Origin: an uncultured Parabacteroides sp.
GTDB taxonomy: Bacteria > Bacteroidota > Bacteroidia > Bacteroidales > Tannerellaceae
Assembly (NCBI GenBank): GCA_900552465.1
Contig: URZO01000019.1
Coordinates: forward strand, 1-61,428
DNA: 61,428 nucleotides
Direction of reading: 5' to 3'
Under the pieces are notes generated by a model. The model was not told the origin of the DNA. It did no database searches and worked only from the letters and a program-made list of their open reading frames with translations. The position numbers and the translations under genes are program-made. Below, piece by piece: positions 35,101 to 43,208 of the stretch. How positions within the stretch are numbered: position 1 is the first letter of the stretch; each line of letters begins with the position of its first letter.

Positions 35101-36408
35101 TTATTCCCACTCGATCGTTGCGTTGGGTTTCGGAGACATGTCGTAGCAAACGCGGTTGACGTTTTTCACCTCTTTCAGGATACGGTCTGTTATTTTCATC
35201 AGGACAGGCCAGTCTACCGGTTCGATGGTGGCCGTCATGGCATCTACCGTATTGACGGCACGAATGATAACCGGCCATTCGAAAGAGCGGGCATTATCCC
35301 GTACGCCTACAGATTTGAAATCGGGCACGACCGTAAAGTACTGCCATACTTTCTTGTCCAAACCGGCATTCTGAAACTCTTCACGCAAGATCGCATCCGA
35401 TTCACGTACGGCTTCTAGTCTGTCACGGGTGATTGCTCCCAAGCAACGTACACCTAAGCCCGGTCCGGGGAACGGCTGGCGGTAAACCATCTCGTATGGC
35501 AAGCCTAATTCCAAACCGCAGGCACGAACTTCGTCCTTGAACAACTGACGTAACGGTTCCACCAATTCGAACTTCAGGTCGTCGGGCAGGCCGCCTACAT
35601 TATGATGCGATTTCACCATCTTGGCTGTCTTGGTTCCGCTTTCCACGATGTCCGGATAGATAGTACCCTGTCCCAGGAAGTCGATACCATCCAGTTTGCG
35701 GGCTTCTTCTTCAAAGACGCGGATAAACTCGCCTCCGATAATTTTACGTTTCTGTTCCGGATCGGCCACATCCACTAATTTATCAAGGAAGCGGTCGGTT
35801 ACGTCTACGTAAATCAGGTTTGCTTTCAATTGGTTTTTGAATATTTCAACTACGGCTTCCGACTCGCCTTTACGCATCAGCCCGTGATTCACATGTACGC
35901 AAACCAATTTGTCGCCGATCGCTTTCAATAGCAGAGCGGCAACGACCGAGCTGTCAACCCCGCCGGACAATGCCAACAATACTTTCCTGTCTCCAACCTG
36001 GCGTCTGACCAATTCGATCTGGTCATTGACGAAGTTCGTCATGTTCCAGTTTGCCTCCGCCTTGCAAGTGTCGAATACGAAAGACTTTACCGCATTCTTG
36101 ATTGCCTCTACGTCATTCTTGAATTCATCTAACTTTACTTCGCATAATGCTTTCCCGTGGCCAGCCGCCATTACAGGTATGCCAATCGTGTAGATCTCCG
36201 GGTGAACGTCGATCTCGACACCGTCGATAATATGGTTGGGTCCGCCGTTGATGATAATACCTTTTACGTTCGGCAACGCTTTCAACTCTTCCGCCGTTAT
36301 GTCATGCGGGTAGATTTCGCTATAAACGCCCAAGGCACGGATTGCACGTGCCAACACTGTGTTTTCATGACTGCCCAGGTCCAGGATAACAATCATATCT
36401 TGTTTCAT
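35101..36408 (-). CDS. GMP synthase paralogue with collapsed glutaminase domain
   Basis: A 435-residue paralogue of GuaA. The ATP-pyrophosphatase half is intact: SGGVDSS P-loop at 148-154, GQGTIYPDIVES, KSHHNVGGLP, PFPGPGLGVRCLG and the terminal NATIEWE. The N-terminal amidotransferase half is about 115 residues instead of about 195: where the authentic enzyme has the nucleophile in GICYG, this has AAGHGKAL, and the segment with the catalytic His/Glu (FHPEV) is absent. It cannot hydrolyse glutamine by the normal route, so it would need free ammonia, a partner subunit, or has a new substrate. Own -7 box, and the full guaA upstream has its own terminator. Confidence 0.9.
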   Translation of the reverse strand: MKQDMIVILDLGSHENTVLARAIRALGVYSEIYPHDITAEELKALPNVKGIIINGGPNHIIDGVEIDVHPEIYTIGIPVMAAGHGKALCEVKLDEFKNDVEAIKNAVKSFVFDTCKAEANWNMTNFVNDQIELVRRQVGDRKVLLALSGGVDSSVVAALLLKAIGDKLVCVHVNHGLMRKGESEAVVEIFKNQLKANLIYVDVTDRFLDKLVDVADPEQKRKIIGGEFIRVFEEEARKLDGIDFLGQGTIYPDIVESGTKTAKMVKSHHNVGGLPDDLKFELVEPLRQLFKDEVRACGLELGLPYEMVYRQPFPGPGLGVRCLGAITRDRLEAVRESDAILREEFQNAGLDKKVWQYFTVVPDFKSVGVRDNARSFEWPVIIRAVNTVDAMTATIEPVDWPVLMKITDRILKEVKNVNRVCYDMSPKPNATIEWE

Positions 36409-36452
36409 GTGACTCTTGATTTTATTGATTTTACATTCTGTTATACTTGAGG

Positions 36453-36460
36453 CAAATATA
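36453..36460 (-). promoter_or_regulatory. -7 box of the short GuaA paralogue
   Basis: Minus-strand TATATTTG matches TAnnTTTG, 44 bp upstream of the ATG. Confidence 0.5.
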
Positions 36461-36486
36461 TGCTTTTTTCATTTCCGGGCAAAATA

Positions 36487-36517
36487 AAAGCCCGGTATTA
36501 CATGAATACCAGGCTTT
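36487..36517 (-). terminator. Intrinsic terminator after guaA
   Basis: Stem AAAGCC-GGTATT / AATACC-GGCTTT with one internal C/A mismatch, a 5-nt loop, and a TTTTATTTT tail on the minus strand. It separates the two guaA-type genes. Confidence 0.8.
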
Positions 36518-36536
36518 ATAAATGTTTTTAAGAGGC

Positions 36537-38057
36537 TTATTCCCACTCGATCGTAGCTGGCGGCTTCGAGCTGATGTCGTACACGACGCGGTTTACGCCT
36601 TTCACCTTGTTGATGATTTCGTTGGAAACCTTGGCGAGGAATTCGTAGGGGAGTTGTGCCCAGTCGGCGGTCATGGCGTCCGTAGAGGTTACGGCACGCA
36701 AGGCAACCGTGTTCTCGTATGTACGTTCGTCACCCATAACTCCGACAGACTGGATCGGAAGGAGGATGACTCCGGCCTGCCATATCTTGTCGTACAATCC
36801 CCATTCGCGCATCAGCGACATATAGATATCGTCGGCATCTTGCAAGATCCGTACTTTTTCAGGCGTGATGTCACCTAAGATGCGAATACCCAAGCCGGGG
36901 CCGGGGAACGGATGACGTTTGATCAGATGCGGTTGCATTCCTAACTCCATACCCACACGGCGCACTTCGTCTTTGAACAACAGGCGCAACGGTTCGACCA
37001 GCTTCAGGTTCATCTTGGCAGGCAGACCGCCCACGTTGTGGTGGCTCTTGATAACCGTCCCGGTGATAGAGAGCGATTCGATGACGTCCGGATAGATCGT
37101 TCCCTGACCCAACCATTTGATATCTTTCAGCTTGTGGGCTTCTTCGTCGAACACGTCGATGAAACCTTTGCCGATGATTTTGCGCTTCTTTTCCGGGTCG
37201 GAGACGCCGGCCAGTTCCTTGTAGAATTTATCTTTTGCATCTACTCCGATTACGTTCAGTCCCAGATGTTCGTAATCTTTCAATACGTTTTCGAACTCAT
37301 TCTTGCGTAGCAAGCCATGGTCGACGAAGATACACGTCAGGTTCTTACCGATCGCCTTGTTCAACAGGACGGCCGTAACGGAAGAATCCACACCGCCGGA
37401 AAGAGCCAGGATCACTTTGTCGTCACCTAATTGTTCTTTCAGCTCCGTTACGGTCGATTCGATGAAAGAAGCCGGTGTCCAGTCTTTGGCACATCCGCAG
37501 ATATTCAGGAAATTATCTAACAACTTAGTCCCGTCGGTCGTATGGAATACTTCCGGGTGGAACTGTACGCCCCAAGTCTTTTCACCTTCCACGTGATAGG
37601 CGGCAGCCTTCACATCGTCCGTGCTGGCGATAATCTTGAAGTTGTCAGGCAGGACGGTAATAGTGTCTCCGTGAGACATCCAGATTTGCGAACCTACGTT
37701 GATACCTTTCAGCAATTCGTCTGCATTGTCAATATGAGACAGGTTGGCACGTCCGTATTCGCGGGAGTTTGCCGGTTCGACATTTCCGCCGGATGTATAA
37801 GCCAGGAATTGGGCTCCGTAGCAGATTCCCAATACGGGATATTTACCCCGTATCTCGCTCAAATCAGCTTTGAACGCATTCGCGTCATATACCGAATAAG
37901 GACTTCCGGAAAGGATTACACCTTTCACATCTGTTGCATCATGTGGGAATTTGTTATAGGGGACAATCTCGCAATACATGTTCAACTCACGGACTCTACG
38001 TCCTATTAATTGAGTTGTTTGCGAGCCGAAATCAAGAATAATAAGTTTCTCGTGCAT
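36537..38057 (-). CDS. guaA: GMP synthase (glutamine-hydrolysing)
   Basis: Converts XMP, ATP and glutamine to GMP. The 506-residue product has a complete class I amidotransferase domain with nucleophile Cys79 in GICYGAQ and the His/Glu pair in VQFHPEVFHTTDG, followed by the ATP-pyrophosphatase domain (SGGVDSSVTAVLL) and the dimerisation domain ending PPATIEWE. Length is normal. It has its own -7 box, and is divergent from the coiled-coil membrane protein gene. This is the housekeeping copy beside the degenerate paralogue. Confidence 0.96.
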   Translation of the reverse strand: MHEKLIILDFGSQTTQLIGRRVRELNMYCEIVPYNKFPHDATDVKGVILSGSPYSVYDANAFKADLSEIRGKYPVLGICYGAQFLAYTSGGNVEPANSREYGRANLSHIDNADELLKGINVGSQIWMSHGDTITVLPDNFKIIASTDDVKAAAYHVEGEKTWGVQFHPEVFHTTDGTKLLDNFLNICGCAKDWTPASFIESTVTELKEQLGDDKVILALSGGVDSSVTAVLLNKAIGKNLTCIFVDHGLLRKNEFENVLKDYEHLGLNVIGVDAKDKFYKELAGVSDPEKKRKIIGKGFIDVFDEEAHKLKDIKWLGQGTIYPDVIESLSITGTVIKSHHNVGGLPAKMNLKLVEPLRLLFKDEVRRVGMELGMQPHLIKRHPFPGPGLGIRILGDITPEKVRILQDADDIYMSLMREWGLYDKIWQAGVILLPIQSVGVMGDERTYENTVALRAVTSTDAMTADWAQLPYEFLAKVSNEIINKVKGVNRVVYDISSKPPATIEWE

Positions 38058-38083
38058 GCAAATTATTATTTAATTGAGTGGCA

Positions 38084-38091
38084 CAAAGGTA
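38084..38091 (-). promoter_or_regulatory. -7 box of guaA
   Basis: Minus-strand TACCTTTG matches TAnnTTTG, 26 bp upstream of the ATG. Confidence 0.55.
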
Positions 38092-38123
38092 TGAATAATA
38101 TTCGGAACTTAAATCATTTTTAC

Positions 38124-38131
38124 TACCTTTG
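38124..38131 (+). promoter_or_regulatory. -7 box of the coiled-coil membrane protein gene
   Basis: TACCTTTG matches TAnnTTTG, 25 bp upstream of the ATG at 38157. It rules out the in-frame extension to 38010. Confidence 0.6.
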
Positions 38132-38156
38132 CGTGTTCATTTTTAATAGTGATTGT

Positions 38157-39062
38157 ATGGATTCAGAAAAGAAAGAAACAAAAGAAATAAATAAGCTATC
38201 ATTGTTAATCATGGCAGTAGTTGTGTTACTGCTGATTATAGCCGGAGCCGGTTATTATATTTTCCATCAGAAGCAACAGATGCAGGATCTGGAACAGGCA
38301 TACGTATTGGATAAGGAGTCGTTGGAAGATGAGTTTAACGAATTGTCCCTCCAATACGAAGGATATAAATTTACGATAGGCAACGACTCGTTGCTGAATC
38401 TTTTGTCTACCGAACAAGCCAAAGTACAACGCTTGCAAGAAGAACTCCGGACCGTTAAGGCTACCAATACGAAAGAGATAGCCCGTCTGAAGAAGGAGTT
38501 GCAGACCTTGCGTAAGATTATGCGTAACTATGTTGTCCAGATCGACTCCCTGAACCGTGCAAACGAACAGCTGAAAGTCGAAAAGAACGAAGCCGTAAAG
38601 AAATATCAGCAAGCCTCCTCTACGGCCACTACGCTGAAGAAGGAAAAGGAGAAGCTGACCGAACGCGTCACGCTGGCAAGCCGGCTGGATGCTACGGGAA
38701 TCACCGTAACCCCTGTTAACGGTCGCGGAAAGAAAGCGAAGGTGATCAAGAAGATGGAGCAGTTCGTGGTCGATTTCCGTTTGGCCAAGAATATCACGGC
38801 TCCGGTCGGAGAGAAAACGGTCTATGTGCGCATCATGAAGCCTGACGACGATATTTTGCTCAAGAGCCGTGCCGATGTCTTTACCTTCGAAGGAAAAGAA
38901 ATCAACTACTCCATGAAGAAACTGGTCGAATATGATGGGGAGGAACTACCGGTAACGATGTATTGGAATATCGAAGAATTCCTTTCTCCCGGGACCTACC
39001 GGGTCGACATATTTGCGGATGGCAATCTGATCGGTCGTAAGAGTTTCACGCTTGAAAAATAA
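38157..39062 (+). CDS. Membrane-anchored coiled-coil protein
   Basis: A 301-residue protein with a short cytosolic head (MDSEKKETKEINK), one membrane helix (LLIMAVVVLLLIIAGAGYYIF, about 16-36), a long coiled coil (about 40-170, heptads such as LLSTEQAKVQRLQEELRTVK) and a compact C-terminal beta-rich domain (EQFVVDFRLAKNITAPVGEKTVYVRI; GTYRVDIFADGNLIGRKSFTL). I do not recognise a named family. The architecture suggests a structural or scaffold protein at the inner membrane facing the periplasm. It precedes the Crp-like gene by 2 bp, so they share a transcript. Confidence 0.75.
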   Translation: MDSEKKETKEINKLSLLIMAVVVLLLIIAGAGYYIFHQKQQMQDLEQAYVLDKESLEDEFNELSLQYEGYKFTIGNDSLLNLLSTEQAKVQRLQEELRTVKATNTKEIARLKKELQTLRKIMRNYVVQIDSLNRANEQLKVEKNEAVKKYQQASSTATTLKKEKEKLTERVTLASRLDATGITVTPVNGRGKKAKVIKKMEQFVVDFRLAKNITAPVGEKTVYVRIMKPDDDILLKSRADVFTFEGKEINYSMKKLVEYDGEELPVTMYWNIEEFLSPGTYRVDIFADGNLIGRKSFTLEK

Positions 39063-39064
39063 CG

Positions 39065-39670
39065 ATGAAGACGGATATCCATTTCGCGCGACTCCTTGCC
39101 GACCTGCCGGAAGCTCTCGCCCGCGATGAAGCATTCCTTGGTGAACTGGAAAGCCATGCCAAGGTGATCTCCGTGAAGAAAGGGGATTACCTGTTGCGTA
39201 CAGGCGAGTTGTGCCAGGATGCCTATTTCATCAACAAAGGACTATTCATTAATTTATATGTAAACGAGAACGGCAACGAATGCGTCACCGGTTTTGCCGC
39301 CGATAATATGTTTCCGTTCCTTTCCGCCATCGGCTATTTTACCAAACAGCCTTCCGACTTCGAGATCAAGGCGCTTGAAGCGGGTGAGCTGCTTTGCTTC
39401 TCCCGCGATCATATCGAGAGCCTTTCGCTCCGCTACCCTTTATTTGCCTCCTATTACCAGAATATTATGTTGACTATCATCTATAAGTTAGATGTATTGT
39501 TGGCCGTTCGTCTCTCGTCGACGGCCGAGGAGTTTATCCAGTTCCTCTACACCAACTATGCCTGGATGATCAACCGCGTTCCCGATAAATACATTGCCCA
39601 CTATATGGGCATTAGCGATGCCTGGTATTGTAAGCTGAAAAAGAAGATACTATCTTTGATATTACAATGA
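39065..39670 (+). CDS. Crp/Fnr-family regulator with cyclic-nucleotide-binding-like domain
   Basis: A 201-residue regulator. The N-terminal jelly-roll (VISVKKGDYLLRTGELCQDAYFINKGLFINLY) is a cNMP-binding-like domain lacking the cAMP-binding Arg/Ser pattern. A long dimerisation helix follows, then a C-terminal helix-turn-helix region (DKYIAHYMGISDAWYCKLKKKIL). This form is common in Bacteroidota and the effector is usually unknown. It sits 2 bp after the coiled-coil gene. A palindrome from the TCATARYTATGA family begins 24 bp after its stop. Confidence 0.8.
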   Translation: MKTDIHFARLLADLPEALARDEAFLGELESHAKVISVKKGDYLLRTGELCQDAYFINKGLFINLYVNENGNECVTGFAADNMFPFLSAIGYFTKQPSDFEIKALEAGELLCFSRDHIESLSLRYPLFASYYQNIMLTIIYKLDVLLAVRLSSTAEEFIQFLYTNYAWMINRVPDKYIAHYMGISDAWYCKLKKKILSLILQ

Positions 39671-39693
39671 TCCCCTCTTCCGCTTTCTTGCCT

Positions 39694-39747
39694 CATAGTA
39701 ATGGTATTGGCAAATCATAACTATGATACAGAAAAACCATACTGATG
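39694..39747. repeat. Palindromic element, third locus of the TCATARYTATGA family
   Basis: CATAGTAATGGTATTGGCAA at 39694-39713 and TCATAACTATGA (39715-39726) align base for base with the palindrome at 24208. The right outer arm is degenerate (ACCATACTGATGG). Confidence 0.75.
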
Positions 39748-39798
39748 GCTATAATCTCAAATCAGCCCTATGTATAGGCTTATATTTTAAGAATATTT

Positions 39799-40080
39799 GA
39801 ACCTGTAAATGCAGATTTATAGGTTTGTTTATATCGACCGGTGGTAACCACTTCCCCTCTTGAGAGGGGGCAGGGGGGTGTGTGAATTTTCATTGATAGA
39901 CAGAAAGATAACACACCCCTTATCCCCTCTCGAGAGGGGAAACAGATACTCCCGACGCTATGTCACAAATACGAAATACACCGTTAAATCATCATTTATA
40001 GCTTCAGAATAACGCCTGTTCCTTTGCGATCCCGCGTCGGAGCGCGGGAACAAGATAGCTCACTTCTGCAAAATAGTGAA
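39799..40080. repeat. Dispersed intergenic repeat, copy B
   Basis: A 282-bp copy of the element at 7810-8021. It is longer because it keeps two CCCCTCT(T/C)GAGAGGGG palindromes with an intervening GGGGGGTGTGTG...ACACACCCC inverted pair; copy A has only one palindrome, as if the middle had been lost by recombination. It ends with the GC hairpin ATCCCGCG TCGGAG CGCGGGA and an AAATAGTGAA tail shared with copy A. Together with the palindrome it fills the 455-bp gap before the PhnP-like gene. Confidence 0.8.
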
Positions 40081-40125
40081 ACAATAGTTTTATTTTCAAT
40101 AAAACTATCCATTGATATTACCGTT

Positions 40126-40881
40126 TCAGCACGAAACATGCAACCCGTCGTAAGCCAGATGAACATGCGGCGGCAGTTCCTTCTCAACCTCGGCATGCAG
40201 GCCGATGCGGTGGCTCATGTGGATCAGATAGGATTCTTTCGGACGGATGCGCTCGATATTGGCGAGTGCCTCTTCCAGGGATTCATGCGTCGGGTGAGGG
40301 CCCTTCCGGAGGGCAGTCAGGATCAACAGATCCAAACCTTCCAGTTTGGCATATTCTTCTTCCGGCAGATATTTCACGTCTGTGATGTAGGCCATATTGC
40401 CGATTCGGTAACCGAAGATAGGCAGTTTGCCGTGCATCACCCGGATAGGGATAACCTGCAGGCCGGCGGCCATAAAGGGCTGGTCCGTTATCCGGTGCAG
40501 TTCCAGGTTCGGAACGCCGGGATAGCGGTGGGTGCGAAAAGCGTATGGCATACGTGTTTCGATCGCTTCCGCCACATAATCTTCGGCGAAGATGTCGACG
40601 CCCTTTTCCCGGCAAAAAGGACGAAGGTCGTCCAGCCCGCCGACATGGTCGTAATGTTCGTGCGAGATCAGGACCGCATCCAGATGGTAGGTCCGGTTCT
40701 TAATCACTTGCCAACGGAAATCAGGACCGCAGTCCAGCAGAATCCGTTTCCCGGCGGTTTCAACCAACACCGACGTGCGTAAACGCCAGTCGCGCTTATC
40801 CGTGCTTGTACACACTTCGCACTGGCAACCTATTTCGGGGACACCGGTAGAAGTCCCCGTTCCTAAAAACGTAATATCCAT
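40126..40881 (-). CDS. PhnP-like metallo-beta-lactamase-fold hydrolase
   Basis: A 251-residue metal-dependent hydrolase, probably a cyclic-phosphate phosphodiesterase of the PhnP group. It opens with the fold signature FLGTGTSTGVPEIGCQCEVC, whose Cys cluster is the extra zinc site of PhnP. The metal ligands are in SHEHYDHVGG and HPTHES, with a C-terminal His in LIHMSHRIG. Translation starts exactly where MurB stops (0 bp gap), so it is the distal gene of a murB operon. The substrate is not known. Confidence 0.85.
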   Translation of the reverse strand: MDITFLGTGTSTGVPEIGCQCEVCTSTDKRDWRLRTSVLVETAGKRILLDCGPDFRWQVIKNRTYHLDAVLISHEHYDHVGGLDDLRPFCREKGVDIFAEDYVAEAIETRMPYAFRTHRYPGVPNLELHRITDQPFMAAGLQVIPIRVMHGKLPIFGYRIGNMAYITDVKYLPEEEYAKLEGLDLLILTALRKGPHPTHESLEEALANIERIRPKESYLIHMSHRIGLHAEVEKELPPHVHLAYDGLHVSC

Positions 40882-41895
40882 TTAACCTACATATTTAACT
40901 TCGGGCATGATCTCGATGCCGAACCGCTCATTGACCGCCGTACGGATGCTTTCGGCAACCAACGCGATCTCATGCCCTCTGGCTTCTCCTAAATTGACCA
41001 ATATCAACGCCTGCTTTTCATAGACCCCGACCGGACCGTGCGATTTGCCCTTGAAGCCGCACTGCTCGATCAGCCAGCCTGCCGGGACCTTCACCTTCCC
41101 TTCGCCTGCGGGATAAGAAGGGATATCCGGATACTGCTCTTTCAGTTTCTCAAACTGCGCGGCCGAAATAACCGGATTCATAAAGAAGCTGCCTGCGTTT
41201 CCTAACTCATCCGGATCGGGCAATTTCTGACGGCGGATCGAGATCACGGCGTCGCGCACGGCCTGCAATGTCACCTCCGGATATTTTGCCAGTTCTTCCT
41301 TCAAATTACCATAACCGACAGAGAACTGAGGCTTTTTGCTGAGACGTATATATATATATGTAACAATATACGGATCATTATGCTCATTTTTAAAGTAACT
41401 GCTTCGGTAACCATAGAGACATTCTTCGTTTGTAAACGTACGCTTTTCGAACGAAAGCTGGTTATAAGCCTCCACCGCCTCGACCACATCTTTGATCTCC
41501 GCCCCGTATGCCCCGATGTTCTGAATAGCGGCAGCACCGGCCTCTCCGGGAATAAGGGAGAGATTTTCAATGCCGCCCCATCCCTTGGAAACGGCATAAG
41601 CAACCACATCATCCCATTTTTCAGCGGCACCGATACGTAGCAAGACCGTATCGTCTGTCTCCTCCGCTACGGAAATACCTTTTATCTGTGAATGCAGGAT
41701 GATCCCGTTGAAATCGTTTATGAACAACAGGTTACTCCCGCTTCCGATATGCAACGACAGGCATTCCTGGAAATATTCGTCCCGGAGGATCCGTCCCAAC
41801 TCTTCTTCATTCGCATATTCCATAAACCAGCGGGTCTTTACCGGGAGATGGAAAGTATTATGTTTCTCCAACGAATAATTCTCTTCTATTCTCAT
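40882..41895 (-). CDS. murB: UDP-N-acetylenolpyruvoylglucosamine reductase
   Basis: FAD enzyme that makes UDP-MurNAc in peptidoglycan synthesis. The 337-residue product carries the FAD-binding SGSNLLFINDFNGIIL block and the catalytic region NAGSFFMNPV (Ser proton donor), with the C-terminal Glu region near NERFGIEIMPEV. The start at 41895 (MRIEENYSLEKHNTF) is preferred: an upstream ATG at 41919 lies only 2 nt after a -7 box and would sit at the transcription start. Its downstream neighbour begins at its stop codon. Confidence 0.93.
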   Translation of the reverse strand: MRIEENYSLEKHNTFHLPVKTRWFMEYANEEELGRILRDEYFQECLSLHIGSGSNLLFINDFNGIILHSQIKGISVAEETDDTVLLRIGAAEKWDDVVAYAVSKGWGGIENLSLIPGEAGAAAIQNIGAYGAEIKDVVEAVEAYNQLSFEKRTFTNEECLYGYRSSYFKNEHNDPYIVTYIYIRLSKKPQFSVGYGNLKEELAKYPEVTLQAVRDAVISIRRQKLPDPDELGNAGSFFMNPVISAAQFEKLKEQYPDIPSYPAGEGKVKVPAGWLIEQCGFKGKSHGPVGVYEKQALILVNLGEARGHEIALVAESIRTAVNERFGIEIMPEVKYVG

Positions 41896-41921
41896 TTTAC
41901 AGTCTGTATTATTTTCCATGG

Positions 41922-41929
41922 CAAAAATA
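41922..41929 (-). promoter_or_regulatory. -7 box of murB
   Basis: Minus-strand TATTTTTG matches TAnnTTTG and decides the start in favour of 41895. Confidence 0.6.
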
Positions 41930-42109
41930 ACTATAAATATCAAATTCATGAGTAGATATAATAAAAAGCCTTTCAAATATCGGAACTAAGAGCCAATTAA
42001 CATTTTTTGTTTCGCAAAACGTAACAAATGCCCGCAGGCGTTGTTAAATAAGAAATGAACGATGTTTTCTTTATATGCAAAAAGCAACACCAGATATAAA
42101 CAAAAAGCG

Positions 42110-42117
42110 TACATTTG
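42110..42117 (+). promoter_or_regulatory. -7 box of the HU gene
   Basis: TACATTTG matches TAnnTTTG, 31 bp upstream of the ATG. Confidence 0.6.
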
Positions 42118-42148
42118 CCTTGAAAATCATAATTAAATAGAAACATTC

Positions 42149-42439
42149 ATGAACAAAGCAGAATTGATTGAGGCCTTGGCCCAAAGATCGGGATTACAGA
42201 AGCAGAAAGCAAAAAAGATGTTGGACGCTTACATTGAGATTGTTACAGAAGCAATGTCCCACGACGAAGAGATCGTATTAATTGGTTTCGGTACATTGAT
42301 ACCGCGTCCACAAACCAGCCGTTTGGCTCGTAATCCCAAGACTGGTACTCCAGTTATGATTCCGGCCAGAACAACCGTGAAATTTAAACCGGGAAAATAT
42401 TTGTTGGATGCAATCAACAAACCTGGGGAAAAGAAGTAA
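42149..42439 (+). CDS. HU family DNA-binding protein
   Basis: Nucleoid protein of 96 residues. It has the HU helix pair (NKAELIEALAQRSGLQKQKAKKMLDAYIEIV) and beta-arm region (GFGTLIPRPQTSRLARNPKTGTPVMIPA) with the intercalating Pro context and the terminal TVKFKPGKYLLDAI. It binds and bends DNA as a dimer. A monocistronic unit with its own -7 box and a strong terminator, as usual for abundant nucleoid proteins. Confidence 0.95.
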   Translation: MNKAELIEALAQRSGLQKQKAKKMLDAYIEIVTEAMSHDEEIVLIGFGTLIPRPQTSRLARNPKTGTPVMIPARTTVKFKPGKYLLDAINKPGEKK

Positions 42440-42459
42440 TACTTTTTTGCATTATCTGA

Positions 42460-42492
42460 AGAAGGCAGCCTAAAAAGGTTGCCTTCTTTTTT
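42460..42492 (+). terminator. Intrinsic terminator of the HU gene
   Basis: Stem AAGGCAGCC / GGTTGCCTT (one G/T pair) with a 6-nt loop and CTTTTTTG tail. Confidence 0.85.
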
Positions 42493-42545
42493 GCGACCTG
42501 TCCAAATTATGATTAATTTCGGCACCGGAAAATAACAATGTAAGA

Positions 42546-43199
42546 ATGAAAATAGTTAATCTTGGAGAATCAAACTCGATTTTAAACCGGTTTGTCGCCG
42601 AATTGCGTGATGTGAATATACAAAAAGACAGTATGCGTTTCCGCCGAAACGTCGAGCGGATCGGTGAAATCATGGCTTATGAAATCAGTAAAGATTTCAC
42701 TTACAGCCGGAAAGGCATTCAATCACCTTTAGGGATAGCTCCGATGAACACACCGGACGACCGGATCGTTATCAGTACCATCCTGCGCGCCGGGCTTCCC
42801 TATCACCAAGGATTTCTCAGTTATCTGGACAATGCGGAAAATGCTTTTGTCTCTGCATACCGTAAGTATAAGGATCGTCTGAACTTTGACATTCATATTG
42901 AATATATCGCTTCTCCCCGGTTAACGGACAAAACACTGATTATAACGGACCCGATGCTGGCAACCGGCAGTTCTATGGAGCTGGCATACGAAGCCTTACG
43001 CACAAAAGGGCATCCGGCTCATATCCATGTAGCTTCCATTATCGCCAGTAAACAGGCGATCGAATACATCCAGCGTAAAATGCCGGATGACATCACAACC
43101 GTATGGGTTGCTGCCGTCGACAACGAATTGGACGACCATTCCTATATCATTCCCGGATTAGGCGATGCCGGCGATCTGGCCTACGGCGAAAAAGAATAA
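42546..43199 (+). CDS. upp: Uracil phosphoribosyltransferase
   Basis: Salvages uracil with PRPP to UMP. The 217-residue product has the PRPP-binding motif DPMLATGSSMELA, the uracil-recognition C-terminus IPGLGDAGDLAYG and the family N-terminus SILNRFVAELRD. Length is slightly above the E. coli enzyme. It ends 9 bp from the stop of the convergent histidine kinase gene. Together with the CNT transporter in the same window it points to pyrimidine salvage. Confidence 0.95.
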   Translation: MKIVNLGESNSILNRFVAELRDVNIQKDSMRFRRNVERIGEIMAYEISKDFTYSRKGIQSPLGIAPMNTPDDRIVISTILRAGLPYHQGFLSYLDNAENAFVSAYRKYKDRLNFDIHIEYIASPRLTDKTLIITDPMLATGSSMELAYEALRTKGHPAHIHVASIIASKQAIEYIQRKMPDDITTVWVAAVDNELDDHSYIIPGLGDAGDLAYGEKE

Positions 43200-43208
43200 G
43201 AGATTGTT

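Noticed and set aside
35101..36408. Short GuaA paralogue considered as a pseudogene
   Set aside because: The frame is intact, all ATP-pyrophosphatase motifs are kept and it has its own promoter, so it is kept as a gene.
38010..38156. N-terminal extension of the coiled-coil membrane protein
   Set aside because: It overlaps guaA and its promoter on the other strand, and the -7 box at 38124-38131 places transcription downstream.
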